Shown here: positions 21,938-30,543 of the stretch, piece by piece
Layout of the letters: each line of letters opens with the position of its first letter
Numbering within the stretch: the first letter of the stretch is position 1
Assembly: GCA_021186555.1 (NCBI GenBank)
Contig: JAJKFL010000006.1
Coordinates: forward strand, 6,716,215-6,780,214
Length of the DNA: 64,000 nt
Reading direction: 5' to 3'
Origin: Reticulitermes speratus
Lineage: Eukaryota; Arthropoda; Insecta; Blattodea; Rhinotermitidae
Position numbers and translations under genes: made by a program
The notes under the pieces: model-generated
Told to the model about the DNA's origin: nothing
Databases searched by the model: none
What the model saw: the letters and a program-made list of their open reading frames with translations, nothing else

Positions 21938-22409
21938 CAGTGGTATTCAACCTTTTTTGGTAGCGTGCCCCCAGATATAATTTCTCCTCAACTTTGTACC
22001 CCCAAAGTTGTTGGTGCATAATTCAAGTTATACACAGTCTATAATCTACATCTAAAATAAGTTAAATAAATTACATCCAAAATAATGTATTAAATAATAA
22101 GTTTTAAATGAGAAAAAGGAGAATCAAGACTATTAAATAACAAATATATTATATGCACTATGTGGAATAAAATGAAACTAGCCGCCCAGATAAGAATCGC
22201 ATAAGGAGAGAGAGAGAGAAAAAAAATGGCGCTCCCAAATCGCATGTCCTTATGTCCGGGTCTCTTGTGGCTAACCCTAAATCTGGCCCTGATTATTTAG
22301 TTTTTATAATGAAATAATATATTTATTATTATTTTTTTAATTTTACGTACCCCCTAAGATGTCCTCGCGTGTCCCCAGAGGTATGCGTACCCCAGGTTGA
22401 ATACCACTT
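21938..22409. mobile_element. hAT-like non-autonomous DNA transposon
   Basis: Ends CAGTGGTATTCAACC / GGTTGAATACCACT(T) are terminal inverted repeats. An exact 8-bp duplication ACCCAGAG (21,930-21,937; 22,410-22,417) is diagnostic of hAT insertion. The interior is AT-rich with repeated ACCCCC near both ends and no transposase. Confidence 0.93.
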
Positions 22410-22503
22410 ACCCAGAGGACCAGAATACAGTTCTTGACCACAGTGAAGAGCTCAGATCTCACACAAGATGTAATGTAAATTCGCTGCATGTTACGTGATT
22501 CAC

Positions 22504-22540
22504 CTGTTTACTGTACTCTGTTGTTTTATTGCAGGTGAGT
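22504..22540 (+). promoter_or_regulatory. juxtaposed 3'/5' splice sites: candidate recursive splice site
   Basis: The sequence TTGTTTTATTGCAG meets GTGAGT directly at 22,534/22,535. That is a pyrimidine-rich acceptor and a consensus-like donor with no exon between them, the arrangement of ratchet points in very long insect introns. Chance occurrence in 64 kb is possible, and the alternative is a terminal exon (next entry). Confidence 0.3.
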
Positions 22541-22618
22541 GAGCCCGCGTTCCCCGCGGCGGTGCAAGTTTTCTGCAGTATCGCCCCAGAGACCTACCTT
22601 CAGCTCGTGTCACCATAA
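22535..22618 (+). CDS. candidate terminal exon, alternative to recursive splice site
   Basis: From the AG at 22,534 a phase-0 frame runs 27 codons (VSEPAFPAAVQVFCSIAPET...) to TAA at 22,616-22,618. It is more GC- and CpG-rich than its surroundings and follows a plausible acceptor. No domain is recognised, no upstream exon is visible, and no polyadenylation signal is evident just downstream. Low confidence. Confidence 0.15.
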   Translation: MSEPAFPAAVQVFCSIAPETYLQLVSP

Positions 22619-22749
22619 GACACGGAACAGATTATGCTAAACGTGTCCGTGATGATCCAGCGGCCGGTGTGTTCAGTTAGACGAGAACGCTGTCAGGATG
22701 CGAGATTTGAGGTCATCATCTGCTGAGGGTTACAGACTTACGGGAATAT

Positions 22750-22935
22750 GACGCCGTGTACGTTTGTATAGGTATCGACGTTGCGTAAGAGCGTTCTGCC
22801 TCCATTTCGGGTCTCGGACTGCCCTGAGGACGGAAGCAGTACTTACCTTCGAAGTAACAGAACCTACATACCAGACTACAAGGCGTCTTCCCCACAAGAC
22901 GGACATTCTTAGTCTCAAAATGGTTATTGACATTG
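22750..22935. repeat. dispersed repeat with decayed hammerhead-like hairpin
   Basis: CCCTGAGGACGGAAGCAG followed by CTTCGAAGTAACAG near 22,820-22,862 keeps the CTGAGGA box and part of helix II but has GAAGT for GAAAC. The minus frame through here (RAVRDPKWRQNALTQRRYL) is a peptide pattern I recall from repeats. Confidence 0.45.
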
Positions 22936-22959
22936 CGATAGGATGACAGTAAATGGATT

Positions 22960-23095
22960 CAGGTGGCTCGTGTTGGGACCAGTGGCGGGCTGTTGTGAAT
23001 ACGGTAATGGATCCTCTGGTTCCGTAAAAGGAGGAATATTTCTTGGCCAGCAGCTGAGCGACTGTTAGCTTCTCAAGAAAGAGTCTGCAACGTCA
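22960..23095 (+). pseudogene. 3' terminus of the 773-type non-LTR retrotransposon
   Basis: GGGACCAGTGGCGGGCTGTTGTGAATACGG at 22,975-23,004 and TTCTTGGCCAG..CTTCTCAAGAAAGAGT match the codons for the last residues and the 3' UTR of the copy at 773-1,085. Severely 5' truncated. Confidence 0.75.
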
Positions 23096-23099
23096 CACG

Positions 23100-23585
23100 T
23101 TTAGTTACTTAGGACTGTATAGTTTTCATAGTGCATACGTTTTATGTTGCGAGGGGTGCTCTGACAGCATGCGAAACATGTCCAAACTTGAAACCAAAGA
23201 ATTTTAAACATAAAATTCAGCAATACGAAAAACTTTGAAGGCATTTTATTTTAGATTTCATTTTCCCAGTTTGTTTTAAACCGTCGCGTTTCAGAAATCG
23301 TTCGTATCTGATTTGAGAGTAGCAGTATAACAGAATAGATTTCCATATTTGAGGTTTTGACAGCCATCATCTGGGGTGTCAAGCCGCGCAATTTTTATAT
23401 AGTTTCCTCCGAGGTTTGTTACCTTTTTTTTTTACCAGACTGCACGGTGTCACACCCCAGAGGGACCCAATCTTACAGTAGCGTCTGTTTCTTGTCCTGT
23501 TTACATTATACATGAGGTGAAGCCAGTTTTCGAAATGTGGTTTAGAAAAGAGTAGGAAAATGGTAAAATGGGGTAGTTCGTCCGC
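23100..23585. other. unassigned stretch
   Basis: Contains a degraded inverted-repeat remnant (TTTCAGAAATCG.. / CATCTGGGGTGTC) near 23,290-23,440 but no clear unit. Confidence 0.3.
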
Positions 23586-23760
23586 GCCGTGAAAGCGTAC
23601 AGGGGGAGTACGGGTATAGCTCCCTCATTCTTAACCCCGGCGTTAGATGGAGATGAGTGGTCCACATCATGTCTCCGCCGGTAAAGTACCCTGGTACTCG
23701 CTGGGTTGGAGGCTGAGTGGGCTTCAGAGACGGTCTGGACGTTTCGGAGATTGGAATGGG
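23586..23760 (-). mobile_element. SINE family B, 5' truncated
   Basis: CGCCGTGAAAGCGTACAGGG, GGTATAGCTCC, TTCTTAACCCCGGCG and GGAGGCTGAGTGGGCTTC are the reverse complement of the family B body; the tRNA head is missing. Confidence 0.78.
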
Positions 23761-23794
23761 CGAATTCTAAAAGACTGAAAAGATTTAAGTCGTT

Positions 23795-23890
23795 TGGGGT
23801 GTTACGCCCTGTCGACTGGTAGATAGTTACCGACGTTTCGAAGGTGTCTTTGACCCTGAAGATGAAGAGCCTCAAACCTAGCATACAAAA
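23795..23890. repeat. decayed foldback with hammerhead-like boxes
   Basis: ACCGACGTTTCGAAGG and CCCTGAAGATGAAGAG face each other. CTGAAGA is intact on plus, while GAAAC survives only on minus. The minus frame (RVKDTFETSVTIYQSTGRN) is the translation of this repeat. Confidence 0.5.
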
Positions 23891-24345
23891 CAGTAGCTAC
23901 ATGCGATGTTACACCGTCATTAAAAAGCTTTACGCCTACATATAAATCAAATTTGTAGCAATAATAAAACTGTAGTGTCACTCTTGGGCACCCCTGTGTA
24001 TTCGCCTGTGCAGTCAAGGGATATCAAGGTAAGTGTTCGATTTTACGCTTCGATCGTCTTTATCCACGTTGCTAAGAATGCACCCATGTTGGGTGTTATG
24101 ACGAAAAAAGTCACAGTGCCCTGAGGGGGACTGAACTCGGCCATGCGTACCCTAGTATCTGCCCGCTCAACCCGCAGCTCGCGTGCAACACGTTGCTCGC
24201 TACACGGTGTTGTGTAACTCGCGGAGACACTGGTTATGAGATTAGGTCTTCTAACACTTTTCCTGGCAAAGCCGAGATAGAACGCCTAAGCAATCTTGAA
24301 AACTTATTCGCTGTTTATTTATGGAGACGTACATTACACTACTGT
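23891..24345. other. unassigned stretch
   Basis: A CAAGGGATATCAAG|GTAAGT donor-like motif at 24,028 lacks an acceptor. Nothing else noted. Confidence 0.3.
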
Positions 24346-24690
24346 CGTCCTCGGTGGACTAGTGGTTAGCGTGCTCGCAACTGGACCCAAGGTTCGCGGG
24401 TTCGATCCCGACCGAGGTCGATGGATTTTTAAGGGTGATAAAAATCCGTAGCACAACTTCCTTCGGAGGGGAAGTAAAGCCGTCGGTCCCATGTCGTAGA
24501 TTTACGGCATGAATAGAAATGTGTCGTAAGCAAAATTCAGCGGCAATTTCTCACCCAAGTCTCCTGACTGCCTGCCAGATGGCTCTGGCAGTCACATCAG
24601 GATTGAGTGGAACTTGTGCGGTGAGTGGACTGGTCACATGACCATAGAAACCTCCGAAAGGAGGCCCCTATGCTCCGCGTTGGAGCGACA
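24346..24690 (+). mobile_element. SINE family D, full-length-like
   Basis: The head CCTCGGTGGACTAGTGGTTAG with box B GGGTTCGATCCC resembles a tRNA of the Asp/Ser style. The body includes ATGGATTTTTAAGGGTGATA, GTAAAGCCGTCGGTCCC, CAAGTCTCCTGACTGCC and CATGACCATAGAAACC. A second copy is at 46,640-46,961. The target-site duplication is unclear. Confidence 0.85.
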
Positions 24691-24889
24691 AACAACTGGT
24701 TTATTTTATAAAAATGTCTTAAAAATAGCGACATCCTAGCCTAGGCGGTGTACTGATTTTTTTTTAATAAATTATTATTATCAGTGTATTTGTATTTCAC
24801 ATGATGTATAGAAAAAGATAGAGGTAAAATTATACATGTAACTGTTCGTACAGTCATTCTGTGTATTGAATTACGTTTTGCCCGTAAGC

Positions 24890-24990
24890 AGAAGTTGTGT
24901 GTTTGTGCGTGTGTTGTGGTGTGTGTGTGTGTGTATGTATGTGAGCTTGTGTTTGTGTGTGCTTGTGTTGGTGTGTGTTTATGTGGTAAT
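24890..24990. repeat. GT-rich low-complexity tract
   Basis: (GT)n with interspersed TTGT and ATGT units; a minus-strand His/Thr-rich ORF here is an artefact. Confidence 0.9.
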
Positions 24991-25144
24991 TTCGCGGTGT
25001 TCAAATATGCGATTGCACTTTCCAGTGTAGTGGATGAGAACTAAATTTGGTGACGGCGGAAAGCAGTAGAAAGTAATTAAACTTCTGTATCACATACTTT
25101 ATTCTGTAATCACCGTGCATATTTTCACAGTCACCATTTACAAA

Positions 25145-25360
25145 CACCAACTGGATGCAACTTTATTTAAAAAAAACTGTATAGTTTTTTAAAACATATT
25201 TAAAAACCTTTTAAAACCCGACATATGTTTCGGCTCTTATAGATAAACCCCTGAGGATGGCTGTATAAGAGCCGAAACATATGTCGGGTTTTAAAAGGTT
25301 TTTAAATGTGTTTTAAAAAACTATACAGTTTTTTAATAAAGTGCATCCAGTTGGTGTGTG
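25145..25360. repeat. foldback element with hammerhead at the apex
   Basis: The left arm (CACCAACTGGATGCAAC... from 25,143) and right arm (...GTGCATCCAGTTGGTG to 25,359) are inverted copies of about 90 bp. The right arm ends in AATAAAGTGCATCCAGTTGGT, the conserved block downstream of the ribozyme in other copies. The plus strand holds the only complete core. Confidence 0.9.
25245..25291 (+). ncRNA. hammerhead ribozyme candidate with GTC cleavage triplet
   Basis: Helix I AAACCC/GGGTTT (6 Watson-Crick pairs), CTGAGGA, extra T, helix II GGCT/AGCC with loop GTATAAG, GAAAC, loop ATAT, GTC. The best-paired candidate in the window. The flanking palindromic arms could compete with the active fold in a long transcript. 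Confidence 0.72.
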
Positions 25361-25567
25361 TAAATAGTGATTCTGTATTACACTTTAACATTGAGAATGT
25401 AGGTTAATACAAAATCTGCTGCAGTGGTCTTGTACGTGTTCATTGTCATCAGTGTTAATGACGCAGGCTTCTTGTTAGCAAATCATAAGGTGTTTTCCAC
25501 CGAAGGACAACCATATGAAGTGGCTACAGCCTGTGATATCTTAAAATGTCTGAGCTGTATCCGACAA

Positions 25568-25602
25568 ATTCATTTATTATTATTATTATTATTATTATTA
25601 GC
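25568..25602. repeat. (TTA)n microsatellite
   Basis: About ten TTA units just upstream of a LINE 3' end. A second TTA run at 25,733-25,761 follows that LINE end. Confidence 0.93.
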
Positions 25603-25609
25603 TTAGGAT

Positions 25610-25733
25610 AGGGACAGGTGGCGGGCTCTTGTGAGTGCGGTAATGAACCTTCGGGTTCCATAAAACGCGGGGAATTTCTTGACTAGCTGACGACCTGGTA
25701 GCTTCTCAAGAAGGACTGTGCTCCATGGAGTTA
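25610..25733 (+). pseudogene. 3' terminus of the 773-type non-LTR retrotransposon
   Basis: GACAGGTGGCGGGCTCTTGT, AATGAACCTTCGGGTTCCAT and TTCTTGACTAGC..CTCCATGGAG match the end of the copy at 773. Ends in (TTA)n, probably its own terminal repeat. Confidence 0.82.
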
Positions 25734-25811
25734 TTATTATTATTATTATTATTATTATTGTTATTGACTGTTCATTGTTAAGCCTGCTAACTAACTAACT
25801 AATTAACTAAC

Positions 25812-25945
25812 TCTATGGAGCAGAGTCCTTCTTGAGAAGCTAACAGGTCCTCAGCTAGTCAAGAAATTCCCCGCGTTTTATGGAACCCGAAGGTTCATTA
25901 CCGCATTCACAACAGCCCGCCACCTGTCCCTATCCTGAGCCTGCG
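25812..25945 (-). pseudogene. 3' terminus of the same LINE in opposite orientation
   Basis: Reverse complement of the preceding copy: GAGTCCTTCTTGAGAAGC, GGAACCCGAAGGTTCATTAC, CCCGCCACCTGTCCC. The two lie tail to tail with about 80 bp between, which holds TTA and CTAA repeats. Confidence 0.82.
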
Positions 25946-25949
25946 CGTT

Positions 25950-26365
25950 AAGGAATTGAATTTGACTACTGTTTGTTTTGCACCATATTGCAAGGCATCC
26001 TGACCATGAACTAGCGTAATACCCTTCTTATACGTCTCTTAACGTACTTGTTTTGTAGAAAAAAGTTCTAAAGTAAAGTGCTATGTCAGTATGTTCCTCA
26101 ATGTGTCAGCTGTTCCCCGGACCGACCGTCATCTGCACTGTTTGCCGAGGGTCCCGTCCAAATACTGCTGAAAAGAGGCTATCACGCGCACCTCTGAGTG
26201 CTGTTGCTGTCATCTTCATTGTCTCGTAGCTCATGTTCTGTACCTTCAAGTTCCAGTGTTTTTAAATCCTTTCGCCAGCTCATTTGTTAGGTGGTTTAGG
26301 AACGCCGATGTGCGGACTTTGGTGTAACTACCTTGCACGTGGTAGTCCTGGTTCTGTTAAGACTT
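25950..26365. other. unassigned stretch
   Basis: No repeat family or frame recognised. Confidence 0.3.
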
Positions 26366-26383
26366 TGTTGGTTCCAGAATATT

Positions 26384-26620
26384 TGTTTCTTTCTTTCTTT
26401 CTGACCTCTTCTATCTACTCATTGTAGGTGTAGATGGTTATTGTTGCACATGATCACACTCACTGACACACACACAGTCGGTAGGACTCCTCTGGACGAG
26501 GGATCGGCCCTTCACAGAGACCTGACGACACACAGCAATCACAAGAGGCAGGCAGCCATTTCCCCGTGGGATTCGAACCCGCAATCCCAGCAAGAGAACG
26601 ACCGCAGACCTAGGCCTTAG
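26384..26620 (-). mobile_element. SINE family A, tail type 2, 5' truncated in the head
   Basis: The minus strand has box B GGGTTCGAATCCC, the body, and a tail GTGCAACAATAACCATC..GAGTAGATAGAAGAGG ending in (AAAG)n. Bounded by TGGTTCCAGAATATT at 26,369-26,383 and 26,621-26,635. Confidence 0.9.
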
Positions 26621-26635
26621 TGGTTCCAGAATATT

Positions 26636-26754
26636 CTTCTTCGGTGGCACTACAGTCCAGTGCGGACCTTCGGTGGCACTACAGTCCAGTGCGGACCTTC
26701 GCCTCCTTAATGGCCCTTTCCCAGTCAGCTCTGTTTTTTGACCTTTCTTTCCAG
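26636..26754 (-). pseudogene. RTE-like LINE 3' end: last codons of reverse transcriptase ORF plus short UTR
   Basis: From 26,753 leftward the minus strand reads WKERSKNRADWERAIKEAK then VRTGL and stop (26,679-26,681). This fits the C-terminus of RTE-type ORFs, which also have very short 3' UTRs. The UTR is GCCACCGAAG plus a tandem copy of about 31 bp. TGGTTCCAGAATATT lies on both sides (26,621-26,635; 26,755-26,769). Extremely 5' truncated. Confidence 0.78.
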
Positions 26755-27012
26755 TGGTTCCAGAATATTATGACGTGATTATCCGGACTTGGTTCAACTG
26801 TTTTGGTGTATTCGTACGTTCACACCGTTTGGTTCTGTCCGCTTGTACCCGGATTATTGTTGCGACGCTGCTTAGTAACTAAGGCTGTACAGCGTGAAAT
26901 GGTAGGGAGAGGTACATGAATTGGAAAATATTTAGAAGAATGAAGAACTCCTGCTCGAGGTACTATGCCGTCATTTGCCTGCAGTAAGTGGGGGAAGTCA
27001 TGAAAAATCATC

Positions 27013-27138
27013 ATCACACAGTCTGTCTTACGACATGTCCATAGCCTGTTCCAAAGCGAGTTCTCCACGGAGAGCGATCTAGTGCTTCTTATTTCAGTTT
27101 CCAGTATCCCCTCGTTTCCGTAAGGGCATCCAGCGGTT
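27013..27138 (-). pseudogene. 3' end of the 1-345-type non-LTR retrotransposon
   Basis: CAGTCTGTCTTACGACATGT, CCAAAGCGAGTTCTCCACGG and AGTGCTTCTTATTTCAGTTT are the reverse complement of the codons for RSPWRTRFG..VVRQT-like tail. Matches 1-120 closely. Confidence 0.8.
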
Positions 27139-27139
27139 G

Positions 27140-27640
27140 CATGAAAAATGTCATTCAGGATAACTGTTGTCCCAGCCTAGATTCGAACCAGGTCTGTCCC
27201 TAATACACGTGTAGAGATATTCACAAGGCAGTTTGCTTGCTGTTGTGATTATTGTTTCATGAGACTGAGAACGCAGCCAATTTCGCTACTCGTGTGTGGG
27301 CTGTTGACATTTGTCGGTGTCCCTGAGCGGTTCGCAATGTGGTGTCGACGTAGGACAGGCTACAGCTGTACAGTGTTGTTCGCTTCTTCGTAATTAACGT
27401 AGCCACTGCGCTGAGAGGTGTTTCTCGCAGATTCCAGTTAATGAGACGGGCGTGTCGGGCTGTGTTACCAACTGTTTCCAAGCTCCGATACTGAAGTCTG
27501 GTCTTAACTGTTTGAGTATATGAGTTAGGGTCCGTGGTTCGTCGCATGTACTTGTATGTGTATGTAACACGTCGTAATACGGCTGAATTTAAACCACGGT
27601 TTTAGCGGGACGAACGCAGTGTGGTTAAACGGCAGATGTC
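27140..27640. other. unassigned stretch
   Basis: A minus frame of 96 codons (27,257-27,547) shows no known motif. Confidence 0.3.
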
Positions 27641-27659
27641 TGTAATCTTAGTGGTAAGA

Positions 27660-27971
27660 AGGTAAAAGTAAAGCAATCCCATTACAGTCCTGGACAGGTC
27701 CTTAGGGTTCCAGGAGGTTGAGGCCCCCAGATTTCTAGACAATCGGCACGTGAAGGTGGTAAGGTTGTCAGCCCTACGCAGCGGCCGCCTTTATCCCCCC
27801 AAGAAATACTCCTGGTACTCATTTCTGTTAAAGGGTGAGTCGACCCCAGGGCCATAGTGCGACCGAAAGGATTATGTCAATGAAAATTCCAATGACACCA
27901 TCGGGAATCGAACCCGCGACCTGCCGGCTTGTAGCGCATTGCCTCAACCAACTGCGCCACCGCGTGCCCCC
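27660..27971 (-). mobile_element. SINE family C, full length
   Basis: The minus strand has GGTGGCGCAGTTGGTTGAGG (box A region), box B GGGTTCGATTCCC and the complete body to AATGGGATTGCTTTAC. The duplication GTAATCTTAGTGGTAAGA (27,642-27,659) matches 27,972-27,989 with one difference. Confidence 0.93.
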
Positions 27972-28017
27972 GTAATCTTAATGGTAAGAGTATAAAGAGC
28001 TCAGGTTATCCGTGTCC

Positions 28018-28070
28018 ACGCCTTGAAAGCGTGTGGGAGTAGAGGTATAGCTCCACTTATAGTTGGACCT
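28018..28070 (-). mobile_element. SINE family B terminal fragment
   Basis: CACGCCTTGAAAGCGTGTGG and TAGAGGTATAGCTCCACTTA only. Confidence 0.6.
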
Positions 28071-28114
28071 CCGAGAACGGAGCTGATAGAAATCGTAAGT
28101 CCCATGAAAATTGA

Positions 28115-28255
28115 ATTGTTCCTGCATGTTACGCTGTGTCACCTGGTAAATATTTACCAATAGTTACCGAAGTTTCTAAGGATCGTAGTGCCTTGTAAAT
28201 GTCGGTAACTTTACCGGTAGATACGGCGTAACATCCCAGAAGACTCGAATCCTCA
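28115..28255. repeat. decayed foldback element
   Basis: TTACGCTGTGTCACCTGGTA / TACCGGTAGATACGGCGTAA and AGTTACCGAAGTTTC / GTCGGTAACTT face each other. Core boxes are lost. Confidence 0.6.
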
Positions 28256-28601
28256 GCAAAATCGATGTGAGAGCCTCAAATCACTTAAACAGTGCCATTT
28301 CGTGACCTTCGATTCTTATTAGGGTGAGTGCATGAAAGTGAAACGGAGCGTACAATAGTTCTGTTTGAGGAACAAAAGGATGCATTTACAGCTAGGAGTG
28401 GTAGAGAAGCGAACGGAACGTTGGGCACCAGTTTGAGATTAGTGTTAGGAGGGATATTGGCCCTTCCACTGCTATGAACATGTAATATGCTTGTGTTTGA
28501 CAGAATCCTTACTGTACAGCGAGTTAATGACTTGTGTCTAGGTTTAAGCGGTGTTAAATGATTTATTTATGGAGGAAATACTACGTCTGAAGGAAAAGTT
28601 G

Positions 28602-28733
28602 GTTTCTGCGTCGGGCTGATCACTTGTCCAGAGGAGTCCTACCGAATGTGGCGTGTCTGAGTGTGATCGTGAAGCCTCGATAATGAGGAGGCCCTGGTAC
28701 ACTTGGGGCTGTTGCGCCATGGGGGGGGGGGGG
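28602..28733 (+). mobile_element. SINE family A, tail type 1, 5' truncated, poly(G) end
   Basis: Begins inside the body at GTTTCTGCGTCGGGCTG and ends GCGCCAT followed by G14 (28,721-28,734, overlapping the duplication). Duplications GAAGGAAAAGTTG (28,589-28,601) and GAAGGAAAACTTG (28,734-28,746). Confidence 0.9.
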
Positions 28734-28746
28734 GAAGGAAAACTTG

Positions 28747-29650
28747 TTACTAAAATGTCAGCATAATGTTATTGATATGGTATATTGTTTGGGAGTTTAT
28801 GAAGTGGGTTTGACTGAGTATGGAACGTGTCTTTGTACTTTGGTTATCTTAAGATCTCGGTATTGTAGAATAGAGCGCTCTGCAGTTTGGTAGATATGTA
28901 CCAATATGCACGGCATCGCGTCTCAGGGGCATGGTCTTATTCACTGTCGTGAGAACCTCACGTCTTTGTTATCTTAAACGGACACGTAAGTGTATGGTGT
29001 TATGTCCGTCGGCCAGACGTGGTGTGTGTTTCAGCTTAGATCAGTTGAATGAATAGAGGGATTAAATTTGGGGGGGGGGGTGTTTGGAGCGTTAGAGGCA
29101 CCTTAGGCCCCCCACGGATATTTACGCCATTCTGAAATTGAGGTACAAGTCTTCAGTAATCCGACAAGAAGTTAAAATGCCCTAAAATGCCCTAAAATGA
29201 AGCATTAATCTGCTTGTATGTACTTACTACGTATCAGCCATGTTGACAGTTTAAGGACCAAGGTTTTAAGTGACCAGTACAGCCCAGTGGCCCAGGGTTA
29301 GATGCCAAGACCGGTGCTGCTAGGGCATGTTTTAGACAACTTTAGTCAATGTTGGACCACTGGCCATTACTTTCAGTAACGACTAAAGTCGTCAGTGGGC
29401 CTTTAAAAGGTTAAAAGCGCTAAGAAGATGATGACAGAGTGTATAAACATCAGTTACATGGATCCAGAGAGTGGTGCAGGTAACATTGCAGTAACAGGTG
29501 GTTCTTTGGTGTGGAAGTCAAGGCATTAAAATTACGTGAGAGAGTAAAAGTTCAAACGTAGTGAAAAGCAGTCTGGTAGGGCTATGAATGTCGTGGGCTG
29601 TGCAGACTGTTGTGAAGTCTGAAAACTTTATGTGGTAGCATCACTGGTGA
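28747..29650. other. unassigned stretch
   Basis: G10 at 29,070-29,079; a direct GCCCTAAAAT duplication at 29,178-29,199. No gene or family recognised. Confidence 0.3.
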
Positions 29651-29654
29651 AGTC

Positions 29655-29880
29655 ACTGTGCACACCGTGTAGGCGTACGGCGGGGAGTAGGGGTGTGGCT
29701 CCTGTCATTAGCTCGGCGTCGGATGGAAGCGAGTGGTCAGCTTCACGTGCCGGCTGCTTTACCCACGGGACGTATTGAATAGGAGGCTGGGTGGGCCCTA
29801 GAGCTGTGCCGGATGTCGTACCACATCTGGGAATCGAACCCGCGATCGTCCAGACCGTGGTGCAGGAACGTGAAATGAGC
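29655..29880 (-). mobile_element. SINE family B, diverged
   Basis: GCACACCGTGTAGGCGTACG, GTGTGGCTCC, TAGCTCGGCGTCGGATGG, AATAGGAGGCTGGGTGGGC and GGGAATCGAACCCGC on plus correspond to a complete inverted family B copy with box B. Confidence 0.78.
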
Positions 29881-29891
29881 TGTTTTATATA

Positions 29892-30114
29892 CACCCAGAC
29901 CTTGTTTTACGACCGTTTGTTTTACTTCATTTTGCTTTAACGCCCCGTGCCAATTTCCATCGCTTCTTAATTTGCGCTGTCGCATTTTCCGTTTAACGCT
30001 CTGTGGCTGGTTGCTGTCTGTTACGCTAACCCCTTATTTCTGATGGGAATATCATTTTTTATTTACGCCCACTTTTTCAATAATGCAGCTGGGGCGTAAA
30101 ACAAGGGCTGAGTG
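29892..30114. mobile_element. TA-flanked MITE (CCTTGTTTTACG family)
   Basis: Left end CACCCAGACCTTGTTTTACG, right end CGTAAAACAAGGGCTGAGTG: about 20-bp inverted repeats with two or three mismatches, flanked by TA at 29,890-29,891 and 30,115-30,116. Same size class and terminal style as the pogo/Tigger-like MITEs nearby. No ORF of its own. Confidence 0.83.
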
Positions 30115-30397
30115 TATATGTATTTGAAAAAGTACGTTTTGTTTATTTTTTGTAATTTGCGACAACAGGGTGGTTGCGCGAAACCTATATTTAACTTCCA
30201 ATCTGCCGACAGTAGCTGATTGTGCATTAGAGCATGACACATGAAATTAATTGTGGATTAATATCACAAATGTGTGGTGTATTCTGACGTATTGACAGGG
30301 AAACTGACTGTACGACAGTTGAGATTATACCTTAGGAACTGAATGTGATTGAAAAATAGTTGTGGTTAAGTGTGCTCAGAAATAGACATTGAAGCAA

Positions 30398-30440
30398 GGG
30401 TGTCGAACCTGCGGCCCGCTGCTTCCTTATTCAGTGAGGC
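30398..30440 (+). mobile_element. possible hAT-like terminus, solitary
   Basis: AAGGGTGTCGAACCTGCGGC resembles the CAGGGGTGTCAAACC end of hAT elements. No partner end was found, perhaps because the satellite begins 100 bp on. Confidence 0.35.
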
Positions 30441-30543
30441 TGGGGCGTCAAGTTCCTCTGAAGGGTAATAATTTTCTACTAGCTAACGTGACGTCACTGC
30501 CAGTTTTCGTCAGGGCTGCAGAAATGTCGGGCGACTAAATTTT

